From contig NZ_PDKF01000005.1 in the NCBI RefSeq assembly GCF_004118855.1, positions 1-64,000 of the forward strand: 64,000 nt of DNA, in the 5' to 3' direction. The notes under the pieces were generated by a model. It saw only the letters and a list, made by a program, of their open reading frames with translations. It did no database searches and was not told the origin of the DNA. Both the position numbers and the translations under genes were made by a program. The stretch comes from Arcobacter sp. CECT 8983 (GTDB lineage Bacteria; Campylobacterota; Campylobacteria; Campylobacterales; Arcobacteraceae). Within the stretch, counting starts at the first letter, position 1. Every line of letters begins with the position of its first letter. This document shows, one piece after another, positions 1 through 8,613 of this stretch.

Positions 1-16
1 AAATTGTAAAAGATCT
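1..16 (-). promoter_or_regulatory. boxA-like antitermination sequence of an rRNA leader
   Basis: Read on the minus strand, the last 16 bases before the left edge match the E. coli rrn boxA region (TGCTCTTTAACAATTT) at 13 of 16 positions as I aligned them by eye. It lies about 60 bp downstream of a canonical promoter pointing the same way. boxA recruits the NusB/NusE antitermination complex in rRNA operons, so a 16S gene is expected just outside the window. That gene is not visible here. Confidence 0.65.
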
Positions 17-76
17 CCCATATCATCGTAACTCTCTCAAATCTTTTTGATGTCGTTCCTCTGAAATTGGACGGGA

Positions 77-105
77 ATTATAATAGATTTTTCTTGCTTT
101 GTCAA
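77..105 (-). promoter_or_regulatory. Strong sigma70 promoter, probable rRNA operon promoter
   Basis: On the minus strand there is a perfect -35 TTGACA (100-105) and a perfect -10 TATAAT (77-82) with an ideal 17-bp spacer. Perfect -35 boxes are uncommon in Campylobacterota, where most promoters show only a -10. Transcription runs left, out of the window, through a leader without an open reading frame that ends in a boxA-like sequence. This is the expected arrangement for an rRNA operon. A tRNA operon is the alternative. Confidence 0.8.
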
Positions 106-152
106 GGGTTTTTTCTTAACTAGAGCTTAAATTTTGAAAATCGTGGTAGTTT

Positions 153-188
153 ACAATAAATATAATCATAAGAGATTATATTTATTGT
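153..188 (-). terminator. Hairpin downstream of mtnN (15-bp perfect inverted repeat)
   Basis: Arms 153-167 and 174-188 are perfect reverse complements (15 bp) around a 6-base loop, starting 18 bp past the mtnN stop codon. The stem is AT-rich and is not followed by a clean U-run, so it may act as a weak terminator or as a 3'-end stabiliser. It separates the mtnN operon from the oppositely regulated rRNA promoter to its left, which reads in the same direction. Confidence 0.6.
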
Positions 189-205
189 CTTTAATAATTT
201 TTATA

Positions 206-901
206 TTATTTTTTTAGTTTATCTACTATTTTTACTAAGTAATCTGCTGAATTTTTTGCAGAAGATTTTAAGAACTCATCAAAGTCAATGTCAGCACCAC
301 CATCAGCAGTATCAGAAATTGCTCTTAATATAAAAAAAGGGACATTTAAAGAATCACATACTACTGCAACACTTGCACCTTCCATTTCTAATGCATCTGC
401 ATTAAATGTTTTTTGAATGAACTCTTTTCTTTCTGGAGAATGAACAAATTGATCACCAGTTGCAATAGTTCCTTCAATAACTTTAATATTGTTTTCACTT
501 GCTACTTCAATTGCAACATCTCTTAAGTTTTTAGTTGTATCAACTAATACACTACCACCAGGAACATAGCCATGAGGATGACCAAAAGCCGTGATATCTA
601 AATCATGTTGACATAGTTTATTAGCAATAATTAAATCTCCAATTTTAAGTTCAGGGTTAATTCCACCTGCAACTCCAGAGAATAATAATGTATCACATCC
701 AAATTTTTGAATCATTGTACTTGCTGTTAATGAAGCAAATACTTTTCCAATCTTTGAGTATGCAATAACAATATCTAATCCATTATGTGATACTTCATAA
801 TATTTATTATCTGCATATTCAGTAACTTTTGCTTCACCAAAATGAGCTAATAGAGGTTCAATCTCTTCCTCCATTGCTCCCATAATTGCTAACTTAGTCA
901 T
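206..901 (-). CDS. mtnN: 5'-methylthioadenosine/S-adenosylhomocysteine nucleosidase (aminodeoxyfutalosine nucleosidase)
   Basis: This PNP/UDP phosphorylase-family nucleosidase is 231 aa, the usual length. The N-terminal GAMEEEI motif carries the catalytic Glu (around residue 13). The LEMEGASVA segment binds the ribose, and the RAISDTADG segment holds the catalytic Asp. It cleaves the glycosidic bond of MTA and SAH. In Campylobacterota the same enzyme also hydrolyses 6-amino-6-deoxyfutalosine for menaquinone synthesis (established for Helicobacter and Campylobacter, inferred here). Its start overlaps the end of fabD by 8 bp, so the two are co-transcribed and probably translationally coupled. 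Confidence 0.95.
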   Translation of the reverse strand: MTKLAIMGAMEEEIEPLLAHFGEAKVTEYADNKYYEVSHNGLDIVIAYSKIGKVFASLTASTMIQKFGCDTLLFSGVAGGINPELKIGDLIIANKLCQHDLDITAFGHPHGYVPGGSVLVDTTKNLRDVAIEVASENNIKVIEGTIATGDQFVHSPERKEFIQKTFNADALEMEGASVAVVCDSLNVPFFILRAISDTADGGADIDFDEFLKSSAKNSADYLVKIVDKLKK

Positions 902-1826
902 TTAATTCACCTAATACTTTCTCTAATGATGCAAAATCACTTACATTTAATGTAGGAGTTTCTTTACAAATTTTTCTATTTAAACCTTTTAATACAATTC
1001 CATTTCCAAACTCAATAAAACAATCTACTTTATTAGCATTTGATGCAATTGATTGTTTATATTTTACAGGGCTTGTTAATTGAGAAGATAGTAATTCAAC
1101 TGCTTCATCTTTAGTTGAGTAAGCTTCAGTAGTTACATTTGATATAACTGGTGAAAACTCATCTTTTAGATACTCTTCTAAATATGGTTTTAAATTCTCA
1201 ACTGAACTTCTTAATAGTTCACAGTGAGAAGCAACTGACATATCTAATACAATAGCTCTTTTTGCTCCAGCTTCTTTAAATGTATCAACTAAGCTTTCTA
1301 AGTCAGCTTTAATTCCTGCTAAAACTAATTGACCATCCATATTATAATTTGCTGGCCAAACTTTTTTTCCTGCTTCTTGTTGTTCTTTACAAATATTTTC
1401 AACAACTGAATCATCTAATCCTACTAATGCCATCATTCCTGCATCTTGTCCACTACAAGCTTCTGTCATAAATAAACCTCTTCTATGAACAAGTTCAACT
1501 GCATCTAAATAATCAATTGCACCTGCACTTACTAAGGCAGAAAACTCACCTAATGAGTGACCTAATACAAACTCTGGCTGAATATCACATTTTTCTTTAA
1601 ATATTGCATTAGCAATTGAACTAACAAGTAAAATTGCTGGTTGAGTATATTCAGTTTGTCCAATTTTATCATTTTCTTCAAAAAGTAATTTTTCAAAATC
1701 AATATTTAATCTTTGACTAGCTTTTGAGATCATCTCTTTTGCTAATTCACTATTTTCAAAAAAATCTTTCCCCATACCAATAGATTGACTTCCTTGACCT
1801 GGAAAAATGAAAGCTACTTTTTTCAT
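894..1826 (-). CDS. fabD: Malonyl-CoA:ACP transacylase
   Basis: FabD moves malonyl groups from CoA to acyl carrier protein to feed fatty acid elongation in the cytoplasm. The 310-aa length is normal for the family. The N-terminal FPGQGSQSIGMG motif, the nucleophile Ser91 within GHSLGE and the catalytic His201 within VASHCE are all present. It overlaps mtnN downstream by 8 bp. Upstream, the slyD terminator at 1886-1918 separates it from slyD, so fabD-mtnN probably has its own promoter in 1827-1885. Confidence 0.97.
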   Translation of the reverse strand: MKKVAFIFPGQGSQSIGMGKDFFENSELAKEMISKASQRLNIDFEKLLFEENDKIGQTEYTQPAILLVSSIANAIFKEKCDIQPEFVLGHSLGEFSALVSAGAIDYLDAVELVHRRGLFMTEACSGQDAGMMALVGLDDSVVENICKEQQEAGKKVWPANYNMDGQLVLAGIKADLESLVDTFKEAGAKRAIVLDMSVASHCELLRSSVENLKPYLEEYLKDEFSPVISNVTTEAYSTKDEAVELLSSQLTSPVKYKQSIASNANKVDCFIEFGNGIVLKGLNRKICKETPTLNVSDFASLEKVLGELND

Positions 1827-1885
1827 TGTAAACCTTTTAAATTAATTTAGTTGTTATTATACTTAAGTTTTTTAGTTAGTAAAAT

Positions 1886-1918
1886 AAAAAGGCTCAGAAG
1901 AAACTCCTGAGCCTTTTA
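1886..1918 (-). terminator. Intrinsic terminator of slyD
   Basis: On the minus strand an 11-bp stem built on AAAAGGCTCAG and its complement closes an 11-base loop and is followed by a U-rich tract (TTTTTATTTT). It begins about 20 bp past the slyD stop codon. This is a textbook Rho-independent terminator. The A-rich flank could also serve the opposite direction, but no plus-strand gene is nearby. Confidence 0.9.
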
Positions 1919-1938
1919 AATTTTTTATATTGAGTAAA

Positions 1939-2511
1939 TTAGTGGCTACAACCACAACCACCATGAGATTGTTCTTTAGGTTCAGAACTACAACAACCAC
2001 CTTCAGAACCATGGTCATGGCTTCCACCACCACAACAACCACCGCCCATAGCAGCCATTCCACCAACAACACCTGTTTGGATTTCTTCTTCAGTTGCATC
2101 TCTTAAAGATAATACTGTAACTGAGAACATTAATGTTTTACCAGCTAATGGGTGATTATAATCAATAGTTACATCAGTATCAGTAAAAGATTTAACTGTT
2201 ACTTGTACAGTTTCACCTTGCTCACCTGTACCATATAAAGACATACCTTCAGTTAGTTCAATACCTGCAAATTGCTCTTTTGGTAAAGTTTGTACAGCTT
2301 CTTCATTAAACTCACCATATGCTTCTTTTGGCTCAACCATAACATCAGCTTGCTCTGCTTCTGACATTTCTACAAGTTTAGTTTCTAAACCTGGAATAAT
2401 TTGACCTTTTCCTGAAACGAACTCTAATGGTGCTCCACCAACATTTGAATCAATTTGCTCACCTGAGTTAGCATCTTTTAAAGTATATTCAATTCCAATT
2501 ACTTTTGACAT
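1939..2511 (-). CDS. slyD: FKBP-type peptidyl-prolyl isomerase with metal-binding tail (SlyD)
   Basis: SlyD is a prolyl isomerase/chaperone with a nickel-binding tail that assists hydrogenase and urease maturation. Residues 1-70 and 120-145 form the split FKBP fold, with the insert-in-flap chaperone domain between. From about residue 150 the protein becomes a Gly/Cys/His tail with CC pairs, HDH and a terminal CGCSH, as in long SlyD forms. The length (190 aa) fits. It lies 20 bp downstream of cpoB in the same direction and ends at a strong terminator, so it closes the pal-cpoB-slyD transcript. Confidence 0.93.
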   Translation of the reverse strand: MSKVIGIEYTLKDANSGEQIDSNVGGAPLEFVSGKGQIIPGLETKLVEMSEAEQADVMVEPKEAYGEFNEEAVQTLPKEQFAGIELTEGMSLYGTGEQGETVQVTVKSFTDTDVTIDYNHPLAGKTLMFSVTVLSLRDATEEEIQTGVVGGMAAMGGGCCGGGSHDHGSEGGCCSSEPKEQSHGGCGCSH

Positions 2512-2531
2512 TTTTTCTCCTAAATTATTAA

Positions 2532-3521
2532 TTATTTTATACTTGATAAATTTTTTGTGGCAATTTTAGCTTCTTTTGAATCGGGATAAATCTCAATTAA
2601 AGAGTTATAAAAATTTGCCGCATTACTATAATCTTTTATTTTTTCAAAAGAAATAGCACTATGTAATAAAAGCTTTGGCATATAGTCTGCTTTGTCATAT
2701 AACATTGCAGATGTTTTAAAATATGAAATTGCATCTTCATATTTTTTTCTATAATACCACATCTCACCTAAATAAAAATTACCTTCTGCAGGTTTAAAGT
2801 TTAACTCTACTAACTCTTCAAACATTGGAATAGCTTTTGTAAAATAATCTTTTTTAAATAGCTCTTTTGCTTCTTCTAACATAGCATCTTTTTCTTTGTA
2901 TGATAATACCTTGTTAGACTTTTTTTTAGTTGTAGTTTTATTACTAGTTTTTACGCCTAAAGATTTTTTTAAGGCTTCAAACTCTTCTCTAGTAACAAAC
3001 TGATTCATATTAGACTTAAGTTCTTTTTCTGAAACATAAGTTTTGTTTAGTTTATTTACTGAATCTGTTAATTTAGAAATTGCTGTTTTTAAATTGTTAA
3101 TATTCTTTTTATTTTGAGAAGAAATTTCTTCTTGCATTGTTAAAATTTGAGTTGATACTGTCTTTAAACCTTGAATATCTGAAGTGTTCTTTTCAGATAT
3201 ACTTGAATTTTCTTCAAGTTTTTTTATAACTTCATTTAATTTAATTACTGTTTTATTAAGTTTTTGAGAATCACCTTCGTAAATTGATTCTAAACCATCA
3301 ATTCTCTCACTCAATGATCCAACTGTATATTTAACATCTTTTACTTTTGAATCAATGCTACCTAAAGTTTTTTTATTTTTTAAGATATTTTTTTCTGCAG
3401 AATTTAATCCATATGGATTTTTAGAGTCTAAATTTCCAGCACCAAAAACTGAAACTTCATCAGCTGTTACAGTTAAGGTACTAGAAATAAAAATACTAGT
3501 TAATAGTAGTTTTTTGATCAT
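2532..3521 (-). CDS. cpoB: Tol-Pal system protein CpoB/YbgF (periplasmic coiled-coil TPR protein)
   Basis: The 329-aa exported protein has a signal peptide at residues 1-20 (MIKKLLLTS..., cleavage near TVTA-DE). A long coiled coil of Lys/Asn/Leu heptads covers about residues 45-185, a basic linker follows, and C-terminal TPR units start near 215 (AKELFKKDYFTKAIPMFEELV). In E. coli CpoB links Tol energy to peptidoglycan synthesis during constriction. The gene is 4 bp downstream of pal, matching the conserved pal-cpoB pair. The coiled coil is longer than in E. coli. Confidence 0.88.
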   Translation of the reverse strand: MIKKLLLTSIFISSTLTVTADEVSVFGAGNLDSKNPYGLNSAEKNILKNKKTLGSIDSKVKDVKYTVGSLSERIDGLESIYEGDSQKLNKTVIKLNEVIKKLEENSSISEKNTSDIQGLKTVSTQILTMQEEISSQNKKNINNLKTAISKLTDSVNKLNKTYVSEKELKSNMNQFVTREEFEALKKSLGVKTSNKTTTKKKSNKVLSYKEKDAMLEEAKELFKKDYFTKAIPMFEELVELNFKPAEGNFYLGEMWYYRKKYEDAISYFKTSAMLYDKADYMPKLLLHSAISFEKIKDYSNAANFYNSLIEIYPDSKEAKIATKNLSSIK

Positions 3522-3525
3522 TTAA

Positions 3526-4068
3526 TTATTTTACTAATTTATGCTCTGATCTTCTATTTTTTTGCCAACAAGTAGAGTTTTTGTCAGTACAAACAGGATT
3601 ACTTTCACCAAAACTTACAACTTTAATTGTATCTTCAGCGATACCATCCATAACTAATGTATCTTTTACAATTTTAGCTCTTTTTAAACCTAATGCATAG
3701 TTATACTCATCAGTTCCCCACTCATCACAGTTACCTTCTACTTTAATAGTAGTTCCTGCTTGAAGACCAGATAGTTTTGATGCATTCTCTTTTGCAACAC
3801 TTTTCATTTCTGCAGTTAAGTTATACTTATCAAAACCAAAATAGATATTTTGAATAAGTTCTTTTTTACCATTAATCATATAATAGTAACCATTTTCTGA
3901 ACTCTCAACTAAAGAGTCATTTACAACTTCACTTTGAATATTTGAATTGTCAATGTTATTTAATGCAGATTCAGAGTTATCTGCACCTGAAACCTCAACT
4001 TCTTTTTGACTACATCCAGTAAATAATACTGCTGCAATTAGAAAAGTATAGATGCTTAATTTTTTCAT
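3526..4068 (-). CDS. pal: Peptidoglycan-associated lipoprotein Pal
   Basis: An outer-membrane lipoprotein with an OmpA-C peptidoglycan-binding domain. I place the start at 4068 rather than at the upstream in-frame ATG at 4095. It then opens directly with a lipoprotein signal (MKKLSIYTFLIAAVLFTGC, lipobox LFTGC, lipidated Cys19) and has an AGGGA ribosome binding site. The OmpA-like domain runs from about residue 85 (YFGFDKYNL) to the NRRSEHK signature at the C-terminus. Pal anchors the outer membrane to peptidoglycan and is the partner of TolB, encoded about 7 kb upstream at 10965-12233, not directly adjacent. Confidence 0.93.
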   Translation of the reverse strand: MKKLSIYTFLIAAVLFTGCSQKEVEVSGADNSESALNNIDNSNIQSEVVNDSLVESSENGYYYMINGKKELIQNIYFGFDKYNLTAEMKSVAKENASKLSGLQAGTTIKVEGNCDEWGTDEYNYALGLKRAKIVKDTLVMDGIAEDTIKVVSFGESNPVCTDKNSTCWQKNRRSEHKLVK

Positions 4069-4143
4069 AACCAGTTCCCTTTTAGAAAATTTCATTTGAT
4101 TTTACTAAATCTAAACTTAATGGTACATTACTTAGTTTGTGTT

Positions 4144-4160
4144 ATTTCTTATCAAGAAAT
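4144..4160 (-). terminator. Small hairpin after the photolyase operon
   Basis: ATTTCTT and AAGAAAT arms (7 bp, perfect) with a 3-base loop lie 25 bp past the stop codon of the last photolyase-operon gene. There is no U-run on the minus strand, so this is at best a weak terminator. The rest of 4069-4184 should hold the pal promoter, with a TAAAAT-type -10 near 4104. Confidence 0.3.
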
Positions 4161-4184
4161 TCATTTACTTTGTTTATCTTGATA

Positions 4185-4628
4185 TTATTTTTCTAGGAGT
4201 TTCTTTGTCATATTGTGTCTAAAAGTAAACATTGAATCTAACTCTTTTTTAATAAAAAAGTCAAATAACTCCCCTATTTTACCAAATGGTAGTTCATACT
4301 CTACAATATCTTTTAACTCACACATATTCCCTCTTTTGGTAAAGATATGGTAATGTTTCCAATACTTAAAAGGGGATTTTATTGCTAAATCAACTAATAC
4401 TTCTGGTCTTTTAAGCTTTTCAATTTTAACTTCCCATTTTATAGGTATAAAATTCTTAACTGTTTTTATTTTCAATATAGCATTTTCTTTAGGAATAAAA
4501 TTTTCTTCTAAAAAAATTATTTGTATATTATCAGGAGTAATTGCTTTTAAATTATCTACATCCAAATGAAAATCAAATAACTCTTCTAGTTCACAGTTAA
4601 GTAGTGAAATTTTTTCAAATTTTTTCAT
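4185..4628 (-). CDS. SRPBCC (START/polyketide cyclase-like) superfamily protein
   Basis: The 147-aa protein has the shape of an SRPBCC lipid/ligand-binding fold: an initial strand, a helix with FDFHLDVDNLKAITP, then alternating strands (IKWEVKIEKLKRPEVLVDLAI, YWKHYHIFTKRGNMCELKDIVEYELPFG) and a long C-terminal helix ending in FTFRHNMTKKLL. This resembles the YndB/AHSA1-like proteins encoded next to TIGR01777 epimerases and photolyases in other bacteria (family knowledge). The substrate is unknown. It overlaps the epimerase start by 4 bp and is the last gene of the operon. Confidence 0.7.
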   Translation of the reverse strand: MKKFEKISLLNCELEELFDFHLDVDNLKAITPDNIQIIFLEENFIPKENAILKIKTVKNFIPIKWEVKIEKLKRPEVLVDLAIKSPFKYWKHYHIFTKRGNMCELKDIVEYELPFGKIGELFDFFIKKELDSMFTFRHNMTKKLLEK

Positions 4629-5485
4629 TTATTATTCACAATACTATTAATTGTTTCATCTATTGTAGTATGTTTAAAACTAAAACCACTATCTAATAAT
4701 CTTTTAGGTTCAACACACTGACCATCTGTTAATACTTTTGCTCCTTCACTAAATACTAAATTTAGTACAAACTCTGGAACTGGGAAAAATGTTGGTCTAT
4801 TTAGTGCAGTTCCTAAAGCTTTTGTTAGTCCCTTATTTGTTGTTGGCATAGGAGAAGTTAAATTAAATACTCCATTTAAATCTATATTTTCAATTAAAAA
4901 CTTATATGCATTTAATAAATCATCTATATGTATAAAAGAGAAGTGCTGGTTTCCATCACCTATTGTTCCACCTACTCCCATTTTAAAGGGAAGTAACATT
5001 TTTTCTAAAGCTCCACCATTTCCTAAAATTATTCCAAATCTAAAGATTGCAGTTCTAATATCTAACTCTTTTGCTTTTAATGCTTCTTTCTCCCACTCTT
5101 TGCATATATAAGCTAAAAAATCATCTGAATACTCATAGTGTTCTTCATCATAGCAATCTTTATTACTGTATATTCCTACTGCTGATGTTGAAATTAATAA
5201 CTCAGGTTTATTTTGAGCTTTACTCATTGCATTTACTATAGCTTTAGTTGTATCTATTCTACTACTATAAAGAAGCTTTTTATAAGACTCTGTCCATCTA
5301 TTTATTATGTTAGCTCCCGCTAAATTAATAACAACATCAGCTTTTTCCATTATTGAAATCAAAGCATCTTCATTTGATAAGTTTTCTCTTTTTATAAATA
5401 TAACTTCAAAATTCTCTTTAGAAAAAAACTTTTTAATGTTTGTTCCTACAAATCCACTTGCCCCACTTACTGCTATTGTTTTCAT
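4625..5485 (-). CDS. TIGR01777-family NAD(P)-dependent epimerase/oxidoreductase (YfcH-like)
   Basis: An extended SDR of 286 aa. The Rossmann motif GASGFVGTN lies at residues 7-15, ISTSAVGIYSNK carries the catalytic Ser/Tyr region, and FNLTSPMPTTNKGLTKALG followed by the DUF1731-type C-terminus (EGAKVLTDGQCVEPKRLLDSGFSF) is characteristic of TIGR01777/YfcH. No member has a firmly assigned substrate known to me. It overlaps the SRPBCC gene by 4 bp and follows the LytTR regulator by 15 bp. The co-location of SRPBCC, epimerase, flavoprotein and photolyase points to a light- or oxidative-stress role (inference). Confidence 0.85.
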   Translation of the reverse strand: MKTIAVSGASGFVGTNIKKFFSKENFEVIFIKRENLSNEDALISIMEKADVVINLAGANIINRWTESYKKLLYSSRIDTTKAIVNAMSKAQNKPELLISTSAVGIYSNKDCYDEEHYEYSDDFLAYICKEWEKEALKAKELDIRTAIFRFGIILGNGGALEKMLLPFKMGVGGTIGDGNQHFSFIHIDDLLNAYKFLIENIDLNGVFNLTSPMPTTNKGLTKALGTALNRPTFFPVPEFVLNLVFSEGAKVLTDGQCVEPKRLLDSGFSFKHTTIDETINSIVNNK

Positions 5486-5500
5486 TTAAAATCCTTTTTT

Positions 5501-6211
5501 CTAAATTGTTTTATTATCTAAATATTCTCTGAATTCTTTTGCTCCATCTTTTGATGATGTAACTAAATCATCTATATCAATAAATGATATTTCAAGCTTT
5601 GATTGTTCTATACTTTGCATTGATTTTATTTTATCAACATTAACTATATAAGACCTATGTATTCTAAAAAAATTTCTACCTAAAAGAATCTTTTCCATAT
5701 CCCCAATTTTTTTTCTAACATAGGCATCTGTCTCTTTTATTTTTATGATAACTTCATCAAGATCTGCTTTTATGTAATATATATCATCTAAAGAAATTAA
5801 ATATATTTTATTTCCTCTTTTTGCAACTATCTTTTTTGTTTCATCTACTTTTGTATCTACATATTTACCTATCTTTTCTAAACACTTTTTAACTGTGTCA
5901 TTAGAGATAGGTTTTAGTAAGTAATCAATTCCTCCACTTTTAAAAGCATCTAAAGCATACTCTTCATGGGCTGTTTGAAAAATAATAAATATATTAGGAT
6001 TCATTTCTAAAAGAGTATTAGCTAAATCAAGACCACTCATTGTAGGCATTGAGATATCTAAAAAGGCAAGATCAAATTTTGTTTTTGTTGCTTCTTTTAT
6101 TGCATCAAGAGGTGTTGATACTTCTGTAATATCACTAATGCCCTCTTCTTTTAAAATTCTTTTTAATCTACTAAGAGCTAATTTCTCATCATCTACAATA
6201 AGTGTTTTCAA
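5501..6211 (-). CDS. LytTR-family response regulator
   Basis: A two-domain transcription factor of 236 aa. The receiver domain spans residues 1-120 with acidic pocket DD near residue 8, phosphoacceptor Asp52 in LDISMP, and the conserved Lys in LLKPI. The LytTR DNA-binding domain spans about 130-236, with RGNKIYLISLDDIYYI and FFRIHRSYIVNVDKI as its hallmark strands. It starts 4 bp after the kinase stop codon, so the two form a LytS/LytR-type pair. It is embedded in the photolyase operon, which is its most probable target (inference). Confidence 0.92.
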   Translation of the reverse strand: MKTLIVDDEKLALSRLKRILKEEGISDITEVSTPLDAIKEATKTKFDLAFLDISMPTMSGLDLANTLLEMNPNIFIIFQTAHEEYALDAFKSGGIDYLLKPISNDTVKKCLEKIGKYVDTKVDETKKIVAKRGNKIYLISLDDIYYIKADLDEVIIKIKETDAYVRKKIGDMEKILLGRNFFRIHRSYIVNVDKIKSMQSIEQSKLEISFIDIDDLVTSSKDGAKEFREYLDNKTI

Positions 6212-6215
6212 AACT

Positions 6216-7205
6216 TTACCTTTTAATTTTTATTATAAAACTCATTTTTTCTTTTTCTATTTTATATTCTAACTTTCCTATGTTTAATAATTGTAATCTT
6301 TTTTGTAAATTATTAAGACCTGTACCAAATTTAACTTCTTTGGGAAGAACTCCATCATTTGAAACTTTAATATGATTTTTGTCTGCTTTTATGTCAATAT
6401 TTAAAGTTTCAGATATATACCCATGTTTAATTGCATTTTCTACTAATAACTGTATAGAAAACTTTGGTACTTGAATATAACCTGATTCTTCATCAAAGGA
6501 ACTTGTTAATCTTATATTATTATCAAATCTAATATTTTCTATATCCAAATATGTTTCAACCATTTTTATTTCTGTCTCTAAAGGAATAAGACTATCTTTT
6601 GTTATAGCATTTCTTAAAAAAGTTGAAATATCAAGTGTAGCTTTTTCTGCTTTTTTTTGATCTATATATATTAGTTCAGAAAGAGAGTTTAAAGCATTGA
6701 ATAAAAAATGTGGATTTAATTCCCCTTCTAAAGCTTTAATCTTTGTTTCTAAAACTTCACTTGTGATTGACTCATTTCTATATTTCATTGAAATAAATTG
6801 ATGAAGAATCATTCCAACTAAAAAAGTAAGAAAACCTATAGTAATACTAATATTAAACCAATAAGGCTTAATTAAATTTATAATATTGTAATCACTTAGT
6901 GAAAAAACATAATATGAAAATGAAAAACCTAAAAAACCCGCAAAAAAAGAAAAAATAAAACTAATTAAATACCAAAACTTTTCATTAACACGAGGTAAAA
7001 TATAATCATTTGAAACTGTGATTAATATAAATGCAAAAAAAGAAATAGATACAGCACTTAAAATACTGAAAAAAATAGTTGAAAAATCTTGCAAATCCTC
7101 ATTTATAAAATATATAAATAAAGATATTAAAAAGCCAAAACATGCTCCAATTAATATAATATATAACCAGTCAAGCATTGAGATTTTTAATCTTACACTA
7201 TCCAT
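6216..7205 (-). CDS. LytS/YpdA-type sensor histidine kinase
   Basis: The 329-aa integral-membrane kinase has four predicted transmembrane segments (about residues 13-33, 42-62, 78-100 and 115-138) with little periplasmic sequence between them. A His_kinase (PF06580) domain follows, with phosphoacceptor His166 in LNPHFLFNALNSL, and an HATPase domain with N-box QLLVENAIKHG (Asn257) and a G-box GTGLNNLQKRL. The absence of a large extracytoplasmic domain suggests that it senses within the membrane. It overlaps the FAD oxidoreductase gene by 8 bp and is followed immediately by its LytTR partner. Confidence 0.9.
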   Translation of the reverse strand: MDSVRLKISMLDWLYIILIGACFGFLISLFIYFINEDLQDFSTIFFSILSAVSISFFAFILITVSNDYILPRVNEKFWYLISFIFSFFAGFLGFSFSYYVFSLSDYNIINLIKPYWFNISITIGFLTFLVGMILHQFISMKYRNESITSEVLETKIKALEGELNPHFLFNALNSLSELIYIDQKKAEKATLDISTFLRNAITKDSLIPLETEIKMVETYLDIENIRFDNNIRLTSSFDEESGYIQVPKFSIQLLVENAIKHGYISETLNIDIKADKNHIKVSNDGVLPKEVKFGTGLNNLQKRLQLLNIGKLEYKIEKEKMSFIIKIKR

Positions 7206-8613
7206 TTAACTCTTCCTTCAAAACTTGTACACCTAAAGCGACTCCTGGCCAACCTTGACCTGCAAATATAGTATCGCCAACATTATATAAACCTTCAAAA
7301 GGTGTTTTACAACTTGGAATTTGAAATAAATTTTTTAAAGTTATTGCTTTTCCTCCACAATTGTCTCTATTTATAAATCGATTAAATGTTTTTGCAGTTC
7401 CACTAAAATAGACTTGAATATCCTCTTTACTTATATTATCAAAGTTTTCTAAAAAACTATTTATTATAAAGTTTTCTGTTATAAATTTTTGTCTTTTATA
7501 TTCATCTTTATTTAAATTACTCCAAAATTTTGCTTTTGTATGAGTTGAAATAGTTATACTTATTCCATTTTTAGACATTTTTTCATCATCAATTGAACTA
7601 AGAGATACAAAAAAAGAGTTAGAAATAGAGTTTGGTATTTGCTTATCTAAAATTATTTGATAATGATGTAATAAATCTTCTTTTTTATTTATGGTCATAT
7701 GTATAACAAAAGCACTTTGATCATTATATGAAAATTTTTCATAATATGATTTTATATCTTCATCTACAAATAGTTTAGCACTATCATAAACTGTTGAGTT
7801 TAAAACTACATTTTTTGCTTTATATTCACCTTTTCTTGTTTTTAAAATATAGATATCATTCTCTTTTATGATTGATTTTACTTCCTCTTTTTTATGCGTT
7901 TCTATTTCTTTAAGCAACTCATCAAAAATTGAACCCATACCTTTATTTACATAAAACACATCATGGAAAGGATAAGCTAAACCTAAAGCAAGTGATAATA
8001 AAGATATATCCTTTGACGTAGTTTGTAAAGTTATAAGAAGTTGAGAATCAATAAAATCAAAATACTCTTTAGAAATATTCCCTAAAGTCTTTTTTATAAA
8101 TCCTCTTGCAGTTTGAAATAAATCAAATTTAAAAGTAATAAAAATTTCATTTACAGATTTTATTGTTTTTAAATATGAAGAGAATGAATATTTTGAATAA
8201 TGTACATTTTTTAAATTCCAAAACTTTTCATCCAATTCTTTTATTTTTTGCCAAAAAATTCTATTATTTTTATTTGGATAAGCTTTTTCTATTTGAGCTA
8301 AAAACTCTTCAAAATCTTTTACTCTATCTATAATGTTTCCATTTTGAAGAACTCTTATTGCAACATCACTTTTTTTCAAATCTAAATTTACATCAGCTTT
8401 ATCAAAAATCGCTTTTAAAGGATGTTTTTTTTCATATCCAACTAAAGTTGTAGCACCCGTATTATAATAATTGCCAAATCGCTTAAAAGTGCTTGCACAA
8501 CCACCAAGGTTTATATCTTTTTCAAAAACAATAACATCTTTTTCTTTATTTACTGAGGCAATCATACTGCCTCCCATTCCTGAGCCAATAATGGCTAAAT
8601 CATAAGTTTTCAT
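7198..8613 (-). CDS. CrtI/CRTISO-like FAD-dependent oxidoreductase
   Basis: The 471-aa flavoprotein has an N-terminal dinucleotide-binding motif GSGMGGS (residues 10-16) followed by FEKDINLGGCASTF. The C-terminal FAD motif LYNVGDTIFAGQGWPGVALGV is of the phytoene desaturase/carotenoid isomerase type. The GGCASTF and GQGWPG motifs favour the CRTISO-like branch. No crtE, crtB or crtY is in the window, so carotenoid synthesis cannot be claimed, and these homologues often act on other lipids. It overlaps phrB by 14 bp and the kinase by 8 bp. Confidence 0.82.
   Translation of the reverse strand: MKTYDLAIIGSGMGGSMIASVNKEKDVIVFEKDINLGGCASTFKRFGNYYNTGATTLVGYEKKHPLKAIFDKADVNLDLKKSDVAIRVLQNGNIIDRVKDFEEFLAQIEKAYPNKNNRIFWQKIKELDEKFWNLKNVHYSKYSFSSYLKTIKSVNEIFITFKFDLFQTARGFIKKTLGNISKEYFDFIDSQLLITLQTTSKDISLLSLALGLAYPFHDVFYVNKGMGSIFDELLKEIETHKKEEVKSIIKENDIYILKTRKGEYKAKNVVLNSTVYDSAKLFVDEDIKSYYEKFSYNDQSAFVIHMTINKKEDLLHHYQIILDKQIPNSISNSFFVSLSSIDDEKMSKNGISITISTHTKAKFWSNLNKDEYKRQKFITENFIINSFLENFDNISKEDIQVYFSGTAKTFNRFINRDNCGGKAITLKNLFQIPSCKTPFEGLYNVGDTIFAGQGWPGVALGVQVLKEELNG

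Noticed and set aside
1872-2099. 75-aa Val-rich ORF overlapping the slyD tail and terminator
   Set aside because: It is an alternative frame of the Gly/Cys/His-rich slyD tail; low-complexity composition and it runs through the terminator hairpin.
7198-8613. Carotenoid biosynthesis cluster
   Set aside because: Only a CrtI/CRTISO-like protein is present; there is no phytoene synthase, GGPP synthase or cyclase, so pigment synthesis is not supported.
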